NCBI GenBank assembly: GCA_963663975.2
Contig: CAXXRA010000015.1
Location: 1,116,001 to 1,180,000, forward strand
Direction: 5' to 3'
DNA: 64,000 nucleotides
Origin: JANQRX01 sp963663975
GTDB lineage: Bacteria; Pseudomonadota; Alphaproteobacteria; Rhizobiales; Kaistiaceae
In this document: positions 29,010 through 39,433 of the stretch, in pieces
Layout of the letters: the number at the start of each line of letters is the position of its first letter
How positions within the stretch are numbered: the first letter of the stretch is position 1
Made by a program: the position numbers and the translations under genes
The notes under the pieces: generated by a model
Databases searched by the model: none
The model's input: only the letters and a program-made list of their open reading frames with translations
Told to the model about the DNA's origin: nothing

Positions 29010-30068
29010 ATGAAGAGGCGGTCGGGCGCCGAGTTGTACCTCTTCGCCGCCTTCTTCCTTGCGGTTTCGACCCAGACCATCTCCCACCAGGATGCCCTGT
29101 CCCGCTTCGGCGCCGGTGTTGAAATAGCCGATCGCTGGCGCGTTCACACGGTCGCCAAGACGATCGTCGGCACCGACGGCACCGAGCGGCGCTTCGCCGC
29201 CTTGATCGGCCCGGGGCTCGTGGACGCCACCGCCGTGCCGATCGATCCCGCCATCACCGGAAGCATTGCCGACACGCCACCCGGATCGATCAACCGTTAC
29301 CCCAAGGCCGACGCGCTTGTCGATCATCGACCGGTCGCCTACCGCGCGGGCGCCTTCGCCAGTAGCGGCCTGTTCGATCCCGTCGACGAGATTCCGACCG
29401 ATGTCGTGACCGCCTTTGCCGCCCCGGCGGCGGACCGGGAAACCGAGGTCGCGGCAGCGGCCGATGCCCAAGCGGAGAGCGAGGCCAAACCGGACGGCGC
29501 CATCACCGTCGCCTACGCCCCCGGCGACGACCAGGACGGGGCGCCGTTCGACGCGGTGATGGGCAAGAGCGGCAAGGGTGCCGTCATTCTCGACCCTGAT
29601 ATCGGCGCCAACCATGCCTGGCTCAACTATGCCATTCCCGACGTCGCGCGCTCGAAGAAAGAAACCGCGTGCCTGGCCAACGCCATCTATTTCGAGGCTC
29701 GCGGCGAACCCGAACGGGGCCGGATCGCGGTCGCCCAGGTGGTCATCAACCGGCTCAAGAATCCGGCCTATCCCAACACCCTCTGCAGCGTCGTCTACCA
29801 GAACAAGCACAAGCGAAACCGCTGCCAGTTCTCATTCGCCTGCGACGGCATCAGGGACCGGGTGACCGACAAGAAATCCTGGGCCGAGGCCGAGTCGTTG
29901 GCCGAGAGCATCCTGCATGACGACAAGAATCTGTTCCAGGCCGACATCGGCGCGGCGACCCATTATCATGCGACCTATGTGCGGCCGCGCTGGGCGCGTT
30001 CGATGAAGAAGAAGCAGCGCATCGGCCGCCATATCTTCTACCAGACCTATGGCGGCGGATGGAGCTGA
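29010..30068 (+). CDS. SleB-type cell wall hydrolase, membrane-anchored
   Basis: A 352-residue protein with an N-terminal signal anchor (ELYLFAAFFLAVSTQTIS), a long low-complexity periplasmic region (about 40-220) and a C-terminal Hydrolase_2 domain. That domain starts with CLANAIYFEARGEPERG (catalytic Glu in FEARGE) and continues with VAQVVINRL, CSVVYQ, CQFSFACDG and ATHYHATYVRPRWA. The family cleaves peptidoglycan. A TTG at 28914 opens the frame earlier, but the ATG with its anchor is preferred. Confidence 0.88.
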   Translation: MKRRSGAELYLFAAFFLAVSTQTISHQDALSRFGAGVEIADRWRVHTVAKTIVGTDGTERRFAALIGPGLVDATAVPIDPAITGSIADTPPGSINRYPKADALVDHRPVAYRAGAFASSGLFDPVDEIPTDVVTAFAAPAADRETEVAAAADAQAESEAKPDGAITVAYAPGDDQDGAPFDAVMGKSGKGAVILDPDIGANHAWLNYAIPDVARSKKETACLANAIYFEARGEPERGRIAVAQVVINRLKNPAYPNTLCSVVYQNKHKRNRCQFSFACDGIRDRVTDKKSWAEAESLAESILHDDKNLFQADIGAATHYHATYVRPRWARSMKKKQRIGRHIFYQTYGGGWS

Positions 30069-30180
30069 CGGGGGTCGAAGGCCGATCGCTCCTGACCCGG
30101 CAGAAACCTGTTCAGTCCTCTCAAGTTCGATTTTCCAAGCTGACACGATCGATGGATGGATCGCTCCCGATCCGCGCGCG

Positions 30181-33100
30181 CTAGGCTCTGACGCTGCGGG
30201 TCAGTGTGCGGAAGCGTTCCAGCTCCTCCGGAGTCGGTGGCCATTTACCCTTGAATGTGTCGGCAAAACGGTCGATCGCCTCCCACGGTTTGGGGAATCT
30301 TGCGTCCTCGTAGTCGGCCGAGGACAGGCGGGGTGCGCCCGTCGCGGTCCGAACGTCTTCACCTCCGTTGGTTTTGGCCCAGACCGCTTTGGCCCGATTG
30401 ACGAAGGCCGCCTTGATCTTCTTTACTGGCAAGTCGAGCAAGCTTGGGTCGAGCGCCTCAATTGCACCCAACGCGACGATCTTTTCTTCGGACATCTCGG
30501 CCGCGGCGTCTTTCCCGACGACACTGTCGGTAATCGCCTCGGCTTCGCCTTCAGCCTTGTCCTTGGTTGTGACCGTGGCTGCGAACATATCATCGATCCA
30601 GTCGGGTAGTTCTTCGCGCGGGCGCACCCGCATGGCATGGAAACGCAGTCGGTTGTGGTGGCGCTTGACACCGCGCGGGGTCGGGTTGGTAGCAAAAATG
30701 ACCGGGTGCCAGATCGTCAAAGCCGCGTCGAAATGTGCCGAATCGACAATCTGTCCGGTGGTCTTGGCCGAGCTGCGACGGAGCAGAAACAGGCCTGACA
30801 ATAACCCGAGTGCAGCGAACGGCACCGCAAGGCGCCCGAGCAGATTGGGCCCTAAGTCGTCGGGACCCAGTACGGGCACCTTGTCGTTGGTCAGCTGGAC
30901 CTGAGTCTCAGTAGACGTGCCGTCGTCGGACGGCGGGGAGTCAGTGTCGGCGGTCGCCGTATCCACGACGGTCGGCGCTTGCGCGGTTGCCGGCGATTGC
31001 ACCGTGAAGATGGGATTGGCCAGAAAAATCACGGTGGACAGCGCCACCAGTATCACCGCTGGCCCAGCAACGTCCGGCGCAGCGCGGATCGCCCGGCGGA
31101 TGCGCTCCGGCCAGTGGTTCTCCTCACTGGGTTTGTCCGCACCGAACAAGGCGGCGCTGCCGGCCACGGTGGCCCGTGGCACCGGCACCGACATGTTGAT
31201 CAGCTTCTCCAGGTAATTGTTGGCGAATTCGGCGAGCTTGCGCGCGTCCGGCTTGAGTTCCTCGACGCTATTGCCAAGGCCGTTGGTGGCCTTCTCTTTT
31301 TCCTCATCCTCGACCATGTCCGGCAAATCGAGGATCGAGTCCCTGAAGCCCTGGGCAACCGAGCTGACGACCTTTTCCTCGTCGATGCCGAGAAAAATAA
31401 AGCAGCGCCCGGCAGTGACCAGAAAATCAACCGCCTCGAGCACCTCCCGAACGTTGTCGGAATCGCAGCGGTCAAGATCGTCGATCATGATGACCAGGCC
31501 GGGGTTCGTGCCGTATCTCAGCACATCGCACAAATCGTCGAATTCGCGGGCGAAGCGATAGCCGAAACTGAGCTGCTCTTTGAACTGCTTGACCCGGGTT
31601 TTATCCGACAAGGTCGACATCAGCCGCGCCGGGTTCAGCCTGAGTCGCGCCAACATGTTGATCAGCGCGAGGACAATCGTGCCGACGGCGCCAACGCCGA
31701 GAAGGTCCGTGAGGAATTCCCAATCTCCTTGGCGACTTCCTCTTCTTTTTGCCCTTCGACCCAGGGCAGCGCGTCAAGCGCCGCGGAAAGCGTGAAATCA
31801 GCGAACAGCGCGCGCGCAGCGAACCAGGTGGCGATGATGGCCATGGCCACCACCAACAGACTGACGAAGGAGCGCCAAACGCGTCGTATGACAAGGCGGA
31901 CACGGAAGATGATCCCGGACATCCGCCACAGGGGTGGCACCGCCTGGCCGCGGATGTTTTCCAGAAGTGCCGCGAGCAGGTGCTCCTCCTTCTGGTGGTG
32001 CCAGGCGTTGAACCAGACCGGTCGGGTGCCGTAGCGCCTCAGGTCTTGCGTGATCAGGTTCATCAGCGAACTTTTGCCGGTGCCCCAGCGGCCAGTGACG
32101 GCAATGGTTAGCGGCGGCTCGGTGCGGGTGTTGCGCAGGAAGCGGGACACGCCCAGCGCCACCTCCTTCAGGCCCAATACATCGGGGTCGCTCCAGCCGA
32201 TCGGACGGTCGGTGCGCCCGGTCGCGGCGATGCCCTCCTCCGACGGCGGCGGGTGTGCCGGCCGGTAGGTCGCCGTCACTCCGTATGCGGCAAGGATCAG
32301 CCCCGGCAGGGCGAGATAGAGCGCCCACGGCGCCGGCAGATGACGATAAGAGAGGGTTTCCCAAGTCTCCCCGCCATCCAGCGTTTGCAGGATGAGGGGG
32401 CGGGAACTAGCGTCCTCCCATTTCGACGAAATCCAGCCGATTTGCCCGTCCAATTGAAAACGAACCGACCAGAGATCGAGCTCGGTGCCGCTGGTTTGCG
32501 GAGTCCAGGTCGCGCCGCCATCGCCCGACGACAGGATCGTGCCGCTCCGCCCGACCGCCCAGCAGCGCTCGCCGCTGGCCAGGCATTGCGACGCGGTAAT
32601 GAGGTCGGCAATGCCAGCAATCGCAGCATCCGATTGCAATTCCGGCACGCCCTTCGGATCGATCTGTGCGGCTTTTTGTGTGGTCTGTTCAACGATATCA
32701 GCGCTGTCGCCTGCGATTGCCAAGACTGCCTTGCGGGCCGCATCGCGCGCGCCGATGAATTCGTCCGTGGCCAGAACGAATTGCAATTTGTCGAGGGCGC
32801 GCTCGGCCTCTGAACCTTGCTCACCCAACGATCGGGCCGCCTCTGCTCTGACGAACGGGTTGGAATCGTCGAGCAAGTCGATCAGGAGATCGATATCAGC
32901 AGCGCTGCCGCCTGTGATTGCCAAGACCGCTTCCAGGGCCACAAAGCGCACCACGTCGTTATCGTCGGTGGCCAGAACGTGCCGCAATTTGTCGAGGGCG
33001 CGCTCGGCACCCGAACCTTGCTGACCCAACAAGTCGGCCCCAATTCTTCTTAAGTCCGCGTCGGGATCGTCGAGCCGGGCGATCTGGAGGTCGATATCAA

Positions 33101-33489
33101 CGCTGCCGTCCGCGAGCGCCCGTGGCAACGACGAAACCGAATTGATCCACCACGGAACGGCCGTGATCCTCTGCAATGCCGGGTGTGGCTGTCCGTTGAT
33201 CCACCAGGACCATGCACCGGGCGTCGGATCGAACGGGTCCGGGCGAACAGATCCGGAACGGGTCCGGGCGAACAGAATCGTCGACCAGGAAGCCATAGAT
33301 GCAGCCGGCGATGGTAAGAACCAGCGCTGTGACCGACCAGCGATATCGCCGCTTGGCCGCGCGCACGTCGATGGCTGCGGCCGCGCCACGCCCATAGCCG
33401 GCCGGCGCCGCACGGCCATCGCCGGTGTCCTGGCCGAGGCCCTTACCCACTGCTAAGGTTTCGCCCCTCGGCCCGCCCCAATCAGACAT
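30181..33489 (-). pseudogene. KAP-family P-loop NTPase with HEAT and Ycf48-like sensor domains, frameshifted twice
   Basis: Three frame segments make one protein of about 1090 residues. Order: cytoplasmic tail and helix WSVTALVLTIAGCIYGFLVDD; HEAT-like repeats (RRIGADLLGQQGSGAERALDK and two more); a Ycf48/BNR-like unit (CWAVGRSGTILSSGDGGATWTPQ); a second helix; then a KAP NTPase with Walker A GRWGTGKSSL, inserted helices and Walker B VIMIDDLDRCD. The first shift is caused by a 25-bp tandem duplication at 33231-33276. The second is a one-base change at about 31700-31725 (VAKE...DWEFLTDLLG). KAP NTPases are membrane-linked and often defence- or stress-related. Start ATG at 33489. Confidence 0.75.
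33231..33276. repeat. 25-bp tandem duplication that shifts the KAP gene frame
   Basis: The 21-mer starting GAACGGGTCCGGGCG occurs at 33231-33251 and again at 33256-33276, period 25. Removing one unit restores the frame (reading VRPDPFDPTPGAWSWW). Confidence 0.9.
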
Positions 33490-33496
33490 TACGACC

Positions 33497-33906
33497 TCAC
33501 ATCAGCTCCAATGCTCGAACTGACACAACAATAATCAGCCAGATGGCGCCGAGAAAACAAAACACGATCTTGAGCCAGTAGCTAGTGATGCGAACTTTGA
33601 GCCACGCGGCGCCGTGGTCGAACGGTTCTTGGTCGAGGCCCTGTTTCTCCATCTGTTCAGCAGGTCGACGCTGAGCCGATAGCCCGCGAGGTACTGAAGC
33701 AGGTCGAAGAGTACGGCGACTAGTGCGCAGACGGATGACCCGATGACCTGCGCCGGCCGTAGGAAGGGATTAACAGGATTGCCGGTAGACTCGACGATGA
33801 AAGTTAGGGTGAAGGCCATCACGCCTATGGAAATCGTCCAGATTCGTCCGCTGATGTGGCCGGATATCCAGTCTAGATCCTTGATGAGATTTTCTTTGGT
33901 CGGCAT
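33497..33906 (-). pseudogene. Small two-to-three-helix membrane protein upstream of the KAP gene, frameshifted
   Basis: The start segment MPTKENLIKDLDWISGH leads into two membrane helices (TISIGVMAFTLTFIVES; VIGSSVCALVAVLFDLLQYLAG). Near 33655 the frame shifts; the correct continuation reads EKQGLDQEPFDHGAAWLKVRI and a last helix KIVFCFLGAIWLIIVVSV, stopping at 33497-33499. Joined it is about 135 residues. It ends seven bases before the KAP start codon, so the two were one operon and probably form a membrane complex. Family not recognised. Confidence 0.6.
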
Positions 33907-34512
33907 GCGTCTATCTCATCGACGGAGTCGCTTTGTCGATCGGTTTTGCCGATCTTACGGCACGAAGCATAAGGCCTTACTCAGGGTTGTTCTAGCCCGT
34001 TACTAAGGCCCCATCAGGTTCTTAGGTGACGGTGTGGTAGTTAGCGAAGGCCGCTGCCTAGGTCTCGGTGATGCGGATTCGGTCAAAGCCCAGCGTCCGC
34101 GCTTCATATAGCCGTTACGTCGATGTCTCGGATTATCGAGGAGCGGACCGGAGCCTTCGTCGTGCCAGCAGTCCGCCCGAGGCGTAGCCAAAGGCCCGCT
34201 GGCCGCGACGAGGTGATTGCTTGGCGCGTCCAAAGAGCCCAGCCCCCACCGGTTCACCGCTGTTGGAAAAGAGGAAACAACACGTCACGTCGATCACCGC
34301 GGCCGGGCGACGCCCATCGCCGGTGCCCTGGCCGTCGCCGGAGGATCCGGGGCTTGAGTCTGTCGGGCGCCACTCGACCGTCTGAGCGCCAGTGTCGGAA
34401 ACGTCGCCGGTATCTCTAGCGCTAGAGGTAGGTGCCGCTTTGTCCGCCATGGCTTATCCATGCAGCTATCCAGGCGGATAGACTAGCAGAAGGTTTGGGC
34501 GTCGTAACCTTA
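33907..34512. other. Intergenic region with a possible degenerate gene start
   Basis: 606 bp without a convincing gene. A minus-strand frame from 34450 to 34133 (105 codons) contains GQGTGDGRRPAAVIDV, resembling the first 40 residues of the KAP protein (TGDGRAAPAGYGRGAAAAIDV). It is probably a decayed paralogous gene start, cut off on its left. Confidence 0.4.
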
Positions 34513-35355
34513 GGTCCTGTTGACAGTTATCGGAGCCAGATGATGGCACCGACAAGAAACAGCATGGCCATGTAGGCCGTTGCGGTTTTTTCATAGCGCG
34601 TGGCGATGCGCCGGAAGTGTTTGATTTTGTTTATGTAACATTCGACGAGATGTCTTTCTTTGTAGAGTTCGGCATCGTAGGGGATGGCTTGCGCCCGTGA
34701 CGGGTTGGATGGGATCACCGCCACTATTCCGGCATCGTTGAGACGAGCGCGGAGATGATCGGCATCATAGGCCGTGTCGGCGATGAGGTTTGCGCCGGCC
34801 ACGTCGGCGATCAACTCTTCAGCCTGGGTGACATCGCCAACCTGACCGCCGGTGAGGATGAACCGTAATGGATTGCCGAGCCCATCGACAGCGATGTGAA
34901 CCTTGCTCGTCAAGCCGCCGCGCGAACGTCCGATGGCCTGATTTTGAGTCCCCCTTTTGCGCCCGACGCATGTTGATGTGCCCGCACAATGGTTGAATCG
35001 ATGATCAGGTATTCGAAGTCCGGATCGTCCACCAAGGCCTTGAAAAGACTCTCCCATGCCCCTTGTTTGGCCCACCGGGAAAAGCGCACGTACACGCTGT
35101 TCCAATTGCCGAACGCGTCCGGCAGGTCGCGCCATGGCGAACTCGTGCGTGCAATCCACAATACCGCATCCACGAACAGACGATTGTCCCGTCCCGTGGA
35201 TCCGCAATCCGACGCCTTGCCGGGTACCAAATCCGATATCCGTTCCCATTGAACGTCCGTCAATTCCCTGCGAAGCATGACCGGTTCCTCCTCCACACCC
35301 AGGTCTTGCTTGAATCACAACCGCCATTAATAAACCGTTAACTGTCAACAGCACC
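34513..35355 (-). mobile_element. IS5-family (IS427-like) insertion sequence, copy 2, 843 bp
   Basis: Near-identical to copy 1 at 23848-24690 in the same orientation. TA flanks both ends (TTAG on the left, CTAG on the right). It cuts off the 3' part of the STAND-like NTPase gene. Confidence 0.92.
34527..35296 (-). CDS. IS5-family transposase (two frames), copy 2
   Basis: Same two-frame organisation as copy 1: first frame 35296 to 34910, second frame to 34527, joined by a -1 shift at A-AAA-GGG. The protein is identical as far as can be seen; the one noticed base change is synonymous (Leu codon in FILTGGQ). Confidence 0.9.
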
Positions 35356-36729
35356 TAGCGCGAGCGGCGGCGCATCCGCGCCGTGAAAGGCATTGGTGAG
35401 TCCGGCGATCACCGGCTCGGCCACCAGCGCATTCAGAGCGGCCATCGGCACCGGGCGGTCGAACAGGCCGAGCAGATGCAGCATGGCGGTCTCGGAGCTG
35501 TTCGCCCCAAACCAGTCCGCATAGGCTTTCAGCATGGCCTTGGCCTTGTCCGCGCCTTTCACATGGCATAAAGCAGCTTCACCCGATCGCGCTTGGTGAT
35601 GTCGCCGTCGCCGGTCACGTCGGCCAGATAGCGCCCGAGCAGCACCAGGCCGAAGGCGTGGCCGCCCATTTCCTCAGACGCGGCTTGCATCTCCTCCTCA
35701 GGGCCGGTGACGCCAAGGGAGGTCAGCAAAGCGGCTCCGTCCTTCGGCTTTAAGGTCTGAACATCCACATGGCTGACGGCTTGGCCTTCATCCGCCGTCA
35801 GTTCCGCCAGGGGTTGGCGGGAGGTGACGACGACGAGGCCCGGCCAAGGCTGACGGGCCAGCCGGTTGATAAAGTCGCCCATGGTGCGGTCATGGAAACG
35901 CCCGGCATCGGTGTGGTTCGGTGGGTTCTGCAGCGGCTCCACCCCGTCCAGCACCAGGATCATGGTCTCCTGGCACACCAGTTCCAGCGCCTTGTCCGCC
36001 TGGCCAAGCGAATCATAGCTCGCGGGATTTTCGCCGAAGCTGCGCAGTAGGTCGGAGAAGAAGCCTTCCGAACTCGTGATCTGACCTTTGGAGCCCTGCG
36101 AATAGAACGACCAGGTGAAGATGCGCTCCGCCCCGGCATAGGGAACGGGCTTCTTGTCCTTCAGTTCCGCCAGCCAGCGCGACACCAGAAACGACTTGCC
36201 GGTGCCGCCCTCGGCGATCAGCGCGAGGATGTTGCGATTGTAGCGTTGGTCCCATTCGCGGGTGAGCAGCGCCTTTTCGGCCGGCGGGTCCAGGCGGCCG
36301 GAAATGAGTCTTCGATCGTTCTTGGGTCCAATACCGATTCGGAGTAGGGCCCAGGTCTGTGGATCAAGGCTGGAATCATTCGCGGGTCGCCGGCTGCGCT
36401 GTCCGAACTTGAGACCTTTTTGTGAAGTTCATGGCGGCTTCGGTACTTGCCGGTGCCGCCCTCGGCGATCAGCGCGGAGGTGCGGCGGCCGATGAGCTTC
36501 GAGGAATGGGGAGTAGGGAGGTTGTGGAGCTGGAATTTGTCGGTCTGTTTGAGTTTGGGTTCTGGCGGCGGTAAGACATGCTCACGCTCTTCGGGCAATA
36601 GTCTGCCTTTTCGCTTCGCCAGCCATTTCTTCCATTCGCGTCAGCAGCGGGATAACCAAGGACTACGGCAACAACAATCCCGACAATCGCAACAACAATC
36701 CCAACAATACCGAGTACTATCGCAAGCAC
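35356..36729 (-). pseudogene. STAND/NACHT-like NTPase, rearranged and truncated by IS5
   Basis: Fragments in several frames: an N-terminal membrane helix (AIVLGIVGIVVAIVGIVVAVVLG, read in parts), then after a shift EWKKWLAKRKGRLLPEERE and FQLHNLPTPHSSKLIGR. A P-loop follows (ALIAEGGTGKSFLVSRWL), then IFTWSFYSQGSKG and MILVLDGVEPLQNP (Walker B-like). After a further shift at about 35560 comes KAMLKAYADWFG...LHLLGLFDRPV. A 32-bp segment coding the P-loop is present twice (36194-36225, 36445-36476), 251 bp apart, which breaks the frame. IS5 copy 2 removes the C-terminal repeats. Such NTPases are often conflict-system sensors. Confidence 0.65.
36194..36476. repeat. 32-bp direct repeat bracketing a rearranged segment
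   Basis: Identical 32-bp copies at 36194-36225 and 36445-36476 encode the P-loop (LIAEGGTGK). Their 251-bp spacing is not a multiple of three, so only one copy can be read in frame. Confidence 0.85.
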
Positions 36730-36890
36730 CGCTGTTCCCTCGCGATGTCAGGCCAATCCGGTATGCTGGTGCTGCGCATGTCCCCGCCTCGGTACTGCCT
36801 CTCGCTGCCACTATACATTGAGTTGCAGAAATGAAGGCGCGGCAACCGAATGCATCTCTAACGGACCTGGAACGGGCGTGTTCCGCACGG

Positions 36891-37895
36891 CTAGCGCTGA
36901 ATCCCGCCGACCGAGATGCGCAGCAGATATTTCTGCGTGAACACAAACAGCAGCATCGGCGGCATCAGATAGAACACCGCGACCGCGGCCGAATTGTTCT
37001 CAAAAAAGAGATACAGGCTCATCACCCATTTGCCCTGGGTGACCAGGAAGGTCGACACGAAAATGTACTCCTCCCAGCCGCGAATGAAGGCGAAGATCGA
37101 CACCGCAACGACGCCGCTTGTCACCTGCGGCAGGACGACGCGCACGAAGGCCTGGCGTCGCGAGGCGCCGTCGATCAGCGCGCTCATCTCGATCTCCCAC
37201 GGCACCGCGTCGAAGAACCCCTTCATGATGTAAACGGCAAAGGGTAATTCGAAGGCGACCAGCACCGGGATCACGCCGAGCAGGCTGTTGAGCAGGCCGA
37301 CCGCATGCATCATCACGAACAGCGGGACGATCAGCGTCATGACCGGGAAGGCGTGGGCCAGGAGCAGCGCGCGGATCATCGCCGCCCGCCCCGGGAAGGC
37401 GAAGCGCGACAGGTAATAGCCGGCAAGGCTGGCGACCGTGGCGACGGTCACGGCCTGCGACACGGCGATGATGAGCGAGTTGGCGAACGCCCGCCACACC
37501 GACGGCAGGCTCGGCCGCGGCGGCACCAGCAGGAAACTGAAATTGCGCAAATGCAGCTCGGCGCCGATCAGCACGGCCAGCCCGATCGCCGCCGACACCG
37601 CCACCACGAACGCGCCGGCCAGCGCCTGCCGCCTTGTGCGGGCCCAGCCCGACCACACCCACAGCGCCAGGCCGGCCGGTGCCAGCACCGCGATCGCGCG
37701 CCACAACACCGCCGGATCGCGTGACGAGAAGGCCATGACGAACAACCCGACATAGGGGATCATCAGCGGCACCGAGATCACCAACAGAAAGGCATAGAGG
37801 GCGCCGCGCCCGAGCCGGTGCCGTGCTCGCGCCCGCCGCGACAGCATGGGCCATGGCGGCGCCATTTCGGCTGTGATGGTATCTGCGGTTGTCAA
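36891..37895 (-). CDS. Carbohydrate ABC transporter permease (MalG type), orphan
   Basis: A 334-residue inner-membrane permease with about eight helices. The EAA loop that contacts the ATPase is EIEMSALIDGASRRQAFVRVVLP near residue 240. It has the extra helical pair (about 65-115) found in a subset of MalG-type permeases and in the permease at 61385. The TTG start is tentative; an ATG ten codons in (MAPPWPML) is possible. No binding protein, partner permease or ATPase is adjacent, so it is an orphan, probably left after deletion or rearrangement. Confidence 0.8.
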   Translation of the reverse strand: MTTADTITAEMAPPWPMLSRRARARHRLGRGALYAFLLVISVPLMIPYVGLFVMAFSSRDPAVLWRAIAVLAPAGLALWVWSGWARTRRQALAGAFVVAVSAAIGLAVLIGAELHLRNFSFLLVPPRPSLPSVWRAFANSLIIAVSQAVTVATVASLAGYYLSRFAFPGRAAMIRALLLAHAFPVMTLIVPLFVMMHAVGLLNSLLGVIPVLVAFELPFAVYIMKGFFDAVPWEIEMSALIDGASRRQAFVRVVLPQVTSGVVAVSIFAFIRGWEEYIFVSTFLVTQGKWVMSLYLFFENNSAAVAVFYLMPPMLLFVFTQKYLLRISVGGIQR

Positions 37896-38067
37896 AGCGC
37901 CCGACCCTATCGCGTCGGCACCGCCCGGGCCATCCGTGGCCTATGCGCTGGTGGCGCGCGCCCATTGGCGATCAGGACGCGGCCGTGGAAGCGGGACGAG
38001 GTCAGGTTCCACCAGGATTCGGCTGGCGAGAGCCGAGATTACCGTTTGGTGTGTTACCCAGCCAAAA

Positions 38068-39216
38068 CTAATCTGCCGATTTGGGCTTGTAGAGCACCAT
38101 GCGATAACATCCCAGAGTACGCGACAGGAACTGGTAGGTCGCTCCCCACAGATACAGACGAAACTTGCGGTACTCGAATTCGCCAAAATCGCGGATAATG
38201 TTGTCTTTATTTCTATCCAGGTTCTCCGCCCACTGTCTGAAGGTCAGAAAATAGCTGTGCCGGTCGTTGTGTATTTCAAGTATTTCGAACGGCGTCTTGC
38301 CGACCTTGTTGACGAAATCGTCTAATATAAGAAACGAGTGGTTGCCGGGATAGATGTGGCGCACCATGAAGGTCGCTAGTTTATACTTAATACGCGATGC
38401 GCTCCCGTCGAGGAAGACAAGCCCGCCCGGCTTCAACAAATGGTTGAACTTTTTCAGCACGCGCTCGTAGTCGGGCAAATGTTCGATCACGCCCATAATG
38501 ACGATGGAGTCGAACTTCTCGTCGGGTTCGTATTCGAGGAAATCCTGCAGTAGGATATTGAAGTTCTCTCGGTACTCGCTGTACTTTTCATTGATGAATT
38601 TCTGCGACACTTCGGAAATCGTCAGGCCGACGAAATCGACGCCGAGGGGGAGCGCATGGCTGGCAAAGGCACCCCAACCGGGTCCGATTTCGAGCACCCG
38701 GGTTGACTGGCCGAGTTCGCACTTCTCCACGGTATAGTCGAATTTGCGCCTCAGCGCCGTCTCCAGGGTTTCGTCGTCGTTTTCGTAGACCCCCTGGCTG
38801 TAGGCCGGCAGCACGGGGTCGAGGAAGCTGAGAAACAATTTCGGATCGAGATCGTAATGCGAGGTAATCGCCGCCTTGTTGGTGTACACCTGACCAAAGA
38901 TCAGCGGCTGAACAAACCGCCAAGCCTTGACGATCAGGTGGTTGTCGTCCATCGAACCACGTAGCGCAAACGGGCTGATCATGTCGCCGTCGACGTCGAT
39001 ATCGCCTTGCAAATAGGCTTCGGCGATATTCGCTTCATCGAGCGAGCCCAGCGCCTTCACACCACGTTCGGTGCGCAATGCCACATGGAATTGCGGCTCA
39101 CCCTCGCCGACATCGCGCTTGCCACCATCGGGCATTTCGATCGAGAACGAAGTTTCGATTGCGCCGATACGGTCAATGAAGCCATTAATCAGGCGCAGGC
39201 TCGCGGATGTTGTCAT
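38068..39216 (-). CDS. SAM-dependent methyltransferase, cyclopropane-fatty-acid synthase family
   Basis: A 382-residue CFA-synthase-like protein. The N-terminal lipid-binding-type domain has ALGSLDEANIAEAYLQGDIDVDGD, followed by AAITSHYDLDPKLFLSFLDP. The SAM motif I is VLEIGPGWGAFASHALPLG near residue 188, and IVIMGVIEHLPDYERVLKKF marks motif II. CFA-family enzymes act on membrane lipids or polyketide-like substrates. Codon use is richer in A/T than in neighbouring core genes, suggesting transfer. The ATG at 39216 is preferred to a longer basic extension. Confidence 0.85.
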   Translation of the reverse strand: MTTSASLRLINGFIDRIGAIETSFSIEMPDGGKRDVGEGEPQFHVALRTERGVKALGSLDEANIAEAYLQGDIDVDGDMISPFALRGSMDDNHLIVKAWRFVQPLIFGQVYTNKAAITSHYDLDPKLFLSFLDPVLPAYSQGVYENDDETLETALRRKFDYTVEKCELGQSTRVLEIGPGWGAFASHALPLGVDFVGLTISEVSQKFINEKYSEYRENFNILLQDFLEYEPDEKFDSIVIMGVIEHLPDYERVLKKFNHLLKPGGLVFLDGSASRIKYKLATFMVRHIYPGNHSFLILDDFVNKVGKTPFEILEIHNDRHSYFLTFRQWAENLDRNKDNIIRDFGEFEYRKFRLYLWGATYQFLSRTLGCYRMVLYKPKSAD

Positions 39217-39433
39217 ATTTTCCAAGTCACTACGGCTGCAACGTCGGATGCGTTTGTGCTTGTGAAGGCGCAATATTATCTTGCACAAAAACTAGCGGAA
39301 AGGAACGGCCGTCCACCGCATCGACAACGTACCTGCCCCTCTGGGTCGATAACGGCGCAAAGATGCCGGTCGGCGGCATCGACCACGCACGCCACCGCCC
39401 CGAACGACGGTTGCGACCGTGGTTTCGAAACGG

